A DNA stretch of 5,897 bases from Globobulimina sp. (taxonomy: Eukaryota; Foraminifera; Rotaliida), in the NCBI GenBank assembly GCA_003354225.1, contig PIVH01000407.1:1-5897 (forward strand). The letters run 5' to 3'. Below, one piece after another: positions 5,836-5,897 of this stretch (position 1 is its first letter; each line of letters opens with the position of its first letter). The notes beneath the pieces are model-generated. The model did no database searches. It had not been told where the DNA came from and saw only the letters and a list, made by a program, of their open reading frames with translations. A program made the translations under genes and the position numbers.

Positions 5836-5897
5836 CTGAGTCAAATGTACTATCAACCAATCTCAATGTCTGTCCCGTGTCATTACTAATACCAATC
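5779..5897. repeat. Terminal direct repeat, right copy (identical to 1-119)
   Basis: The right-hand partner of the terminal overlap. It includes 5836-5897, a truncated second copy of the 3' part of actinoporin exon 1 (minus strand), directly joined to the intron and exon 2, so the splice junction can be read without assuming circularity. Confidence 0.95.

Noticed and set aside
1-5897. Bacterial plasmid or small circular virus explanation for the closure
   Set aside because: There is no replication initiator, capsid or mobilisation gene. Spliceosomal introns and low-complexity eukaryotic proteins argue for eukaryotic nuclear DNA.

Overview
The window is strongly AT-rich eukaryotic nuclear-type DNA. 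Two conserved protein families are each interrupted by a GT-AG intron that restores an open frame exactly (60 bp and 201 bp). There is no operon packing and there are no ribosome-binding sites, and a large share of the sequence is decayed gene remnants. The lineage cannot be fixed from the sequence alone; a small invertebrate or a protist would both fit. No rRNA, tRNA, CRISPR or transposase was seen.

Bases 1-119 and 5779-5897 are identical, so the sequence closes into a 5,778-bp circle or is one unit of a tandem array. An assembler k-mer overlap could also produce this. Read across the closure, the minus strand holds the most complete gene in the window: an actinoporin-like pore-forming protein of 175 residues. 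Exon 1 lies at the left end (247 to 58), a 201-bp intron spans the closure, and exon 2 lies at the right end (5634 to 5297).

Layout, left to right: actinoporin exon 1 with a TATA-like box; a gene-poor stretch (about 290-690) with a 17-bp tandem duplication; a frame-broken minus-strand gene remnant (691-1575) of uncertain family; a frame-broken plus-strand beta-propeller (kelch-like) remnant (about 1644-2811) with an AAT microsatellite; a first copy of a Gln/Asn/Tyr-rich gene (2889-3143, prematurely stopped), joined directly to a histidine-phosphatase (phosphoglycerate mutase-like) domain with one 60-bp intron (to 3966); a short unrecognised minus-strand ORF (4003-4260); and a second, intact copy of the Gln/Asn/Tyr-rich gene (4531-5100) with a tandem 57-residue repeat. 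Actinoporin exon 2 follows, convergent with that gene.

The genes do not form an obvious pathway. The picture is a rapidly rearranging accessory region: segmental duplication, a chimeric gene junction that falls inside the phosphatase catalytic motif, decayed neighbours, and one apparently intact toxin-family gene.
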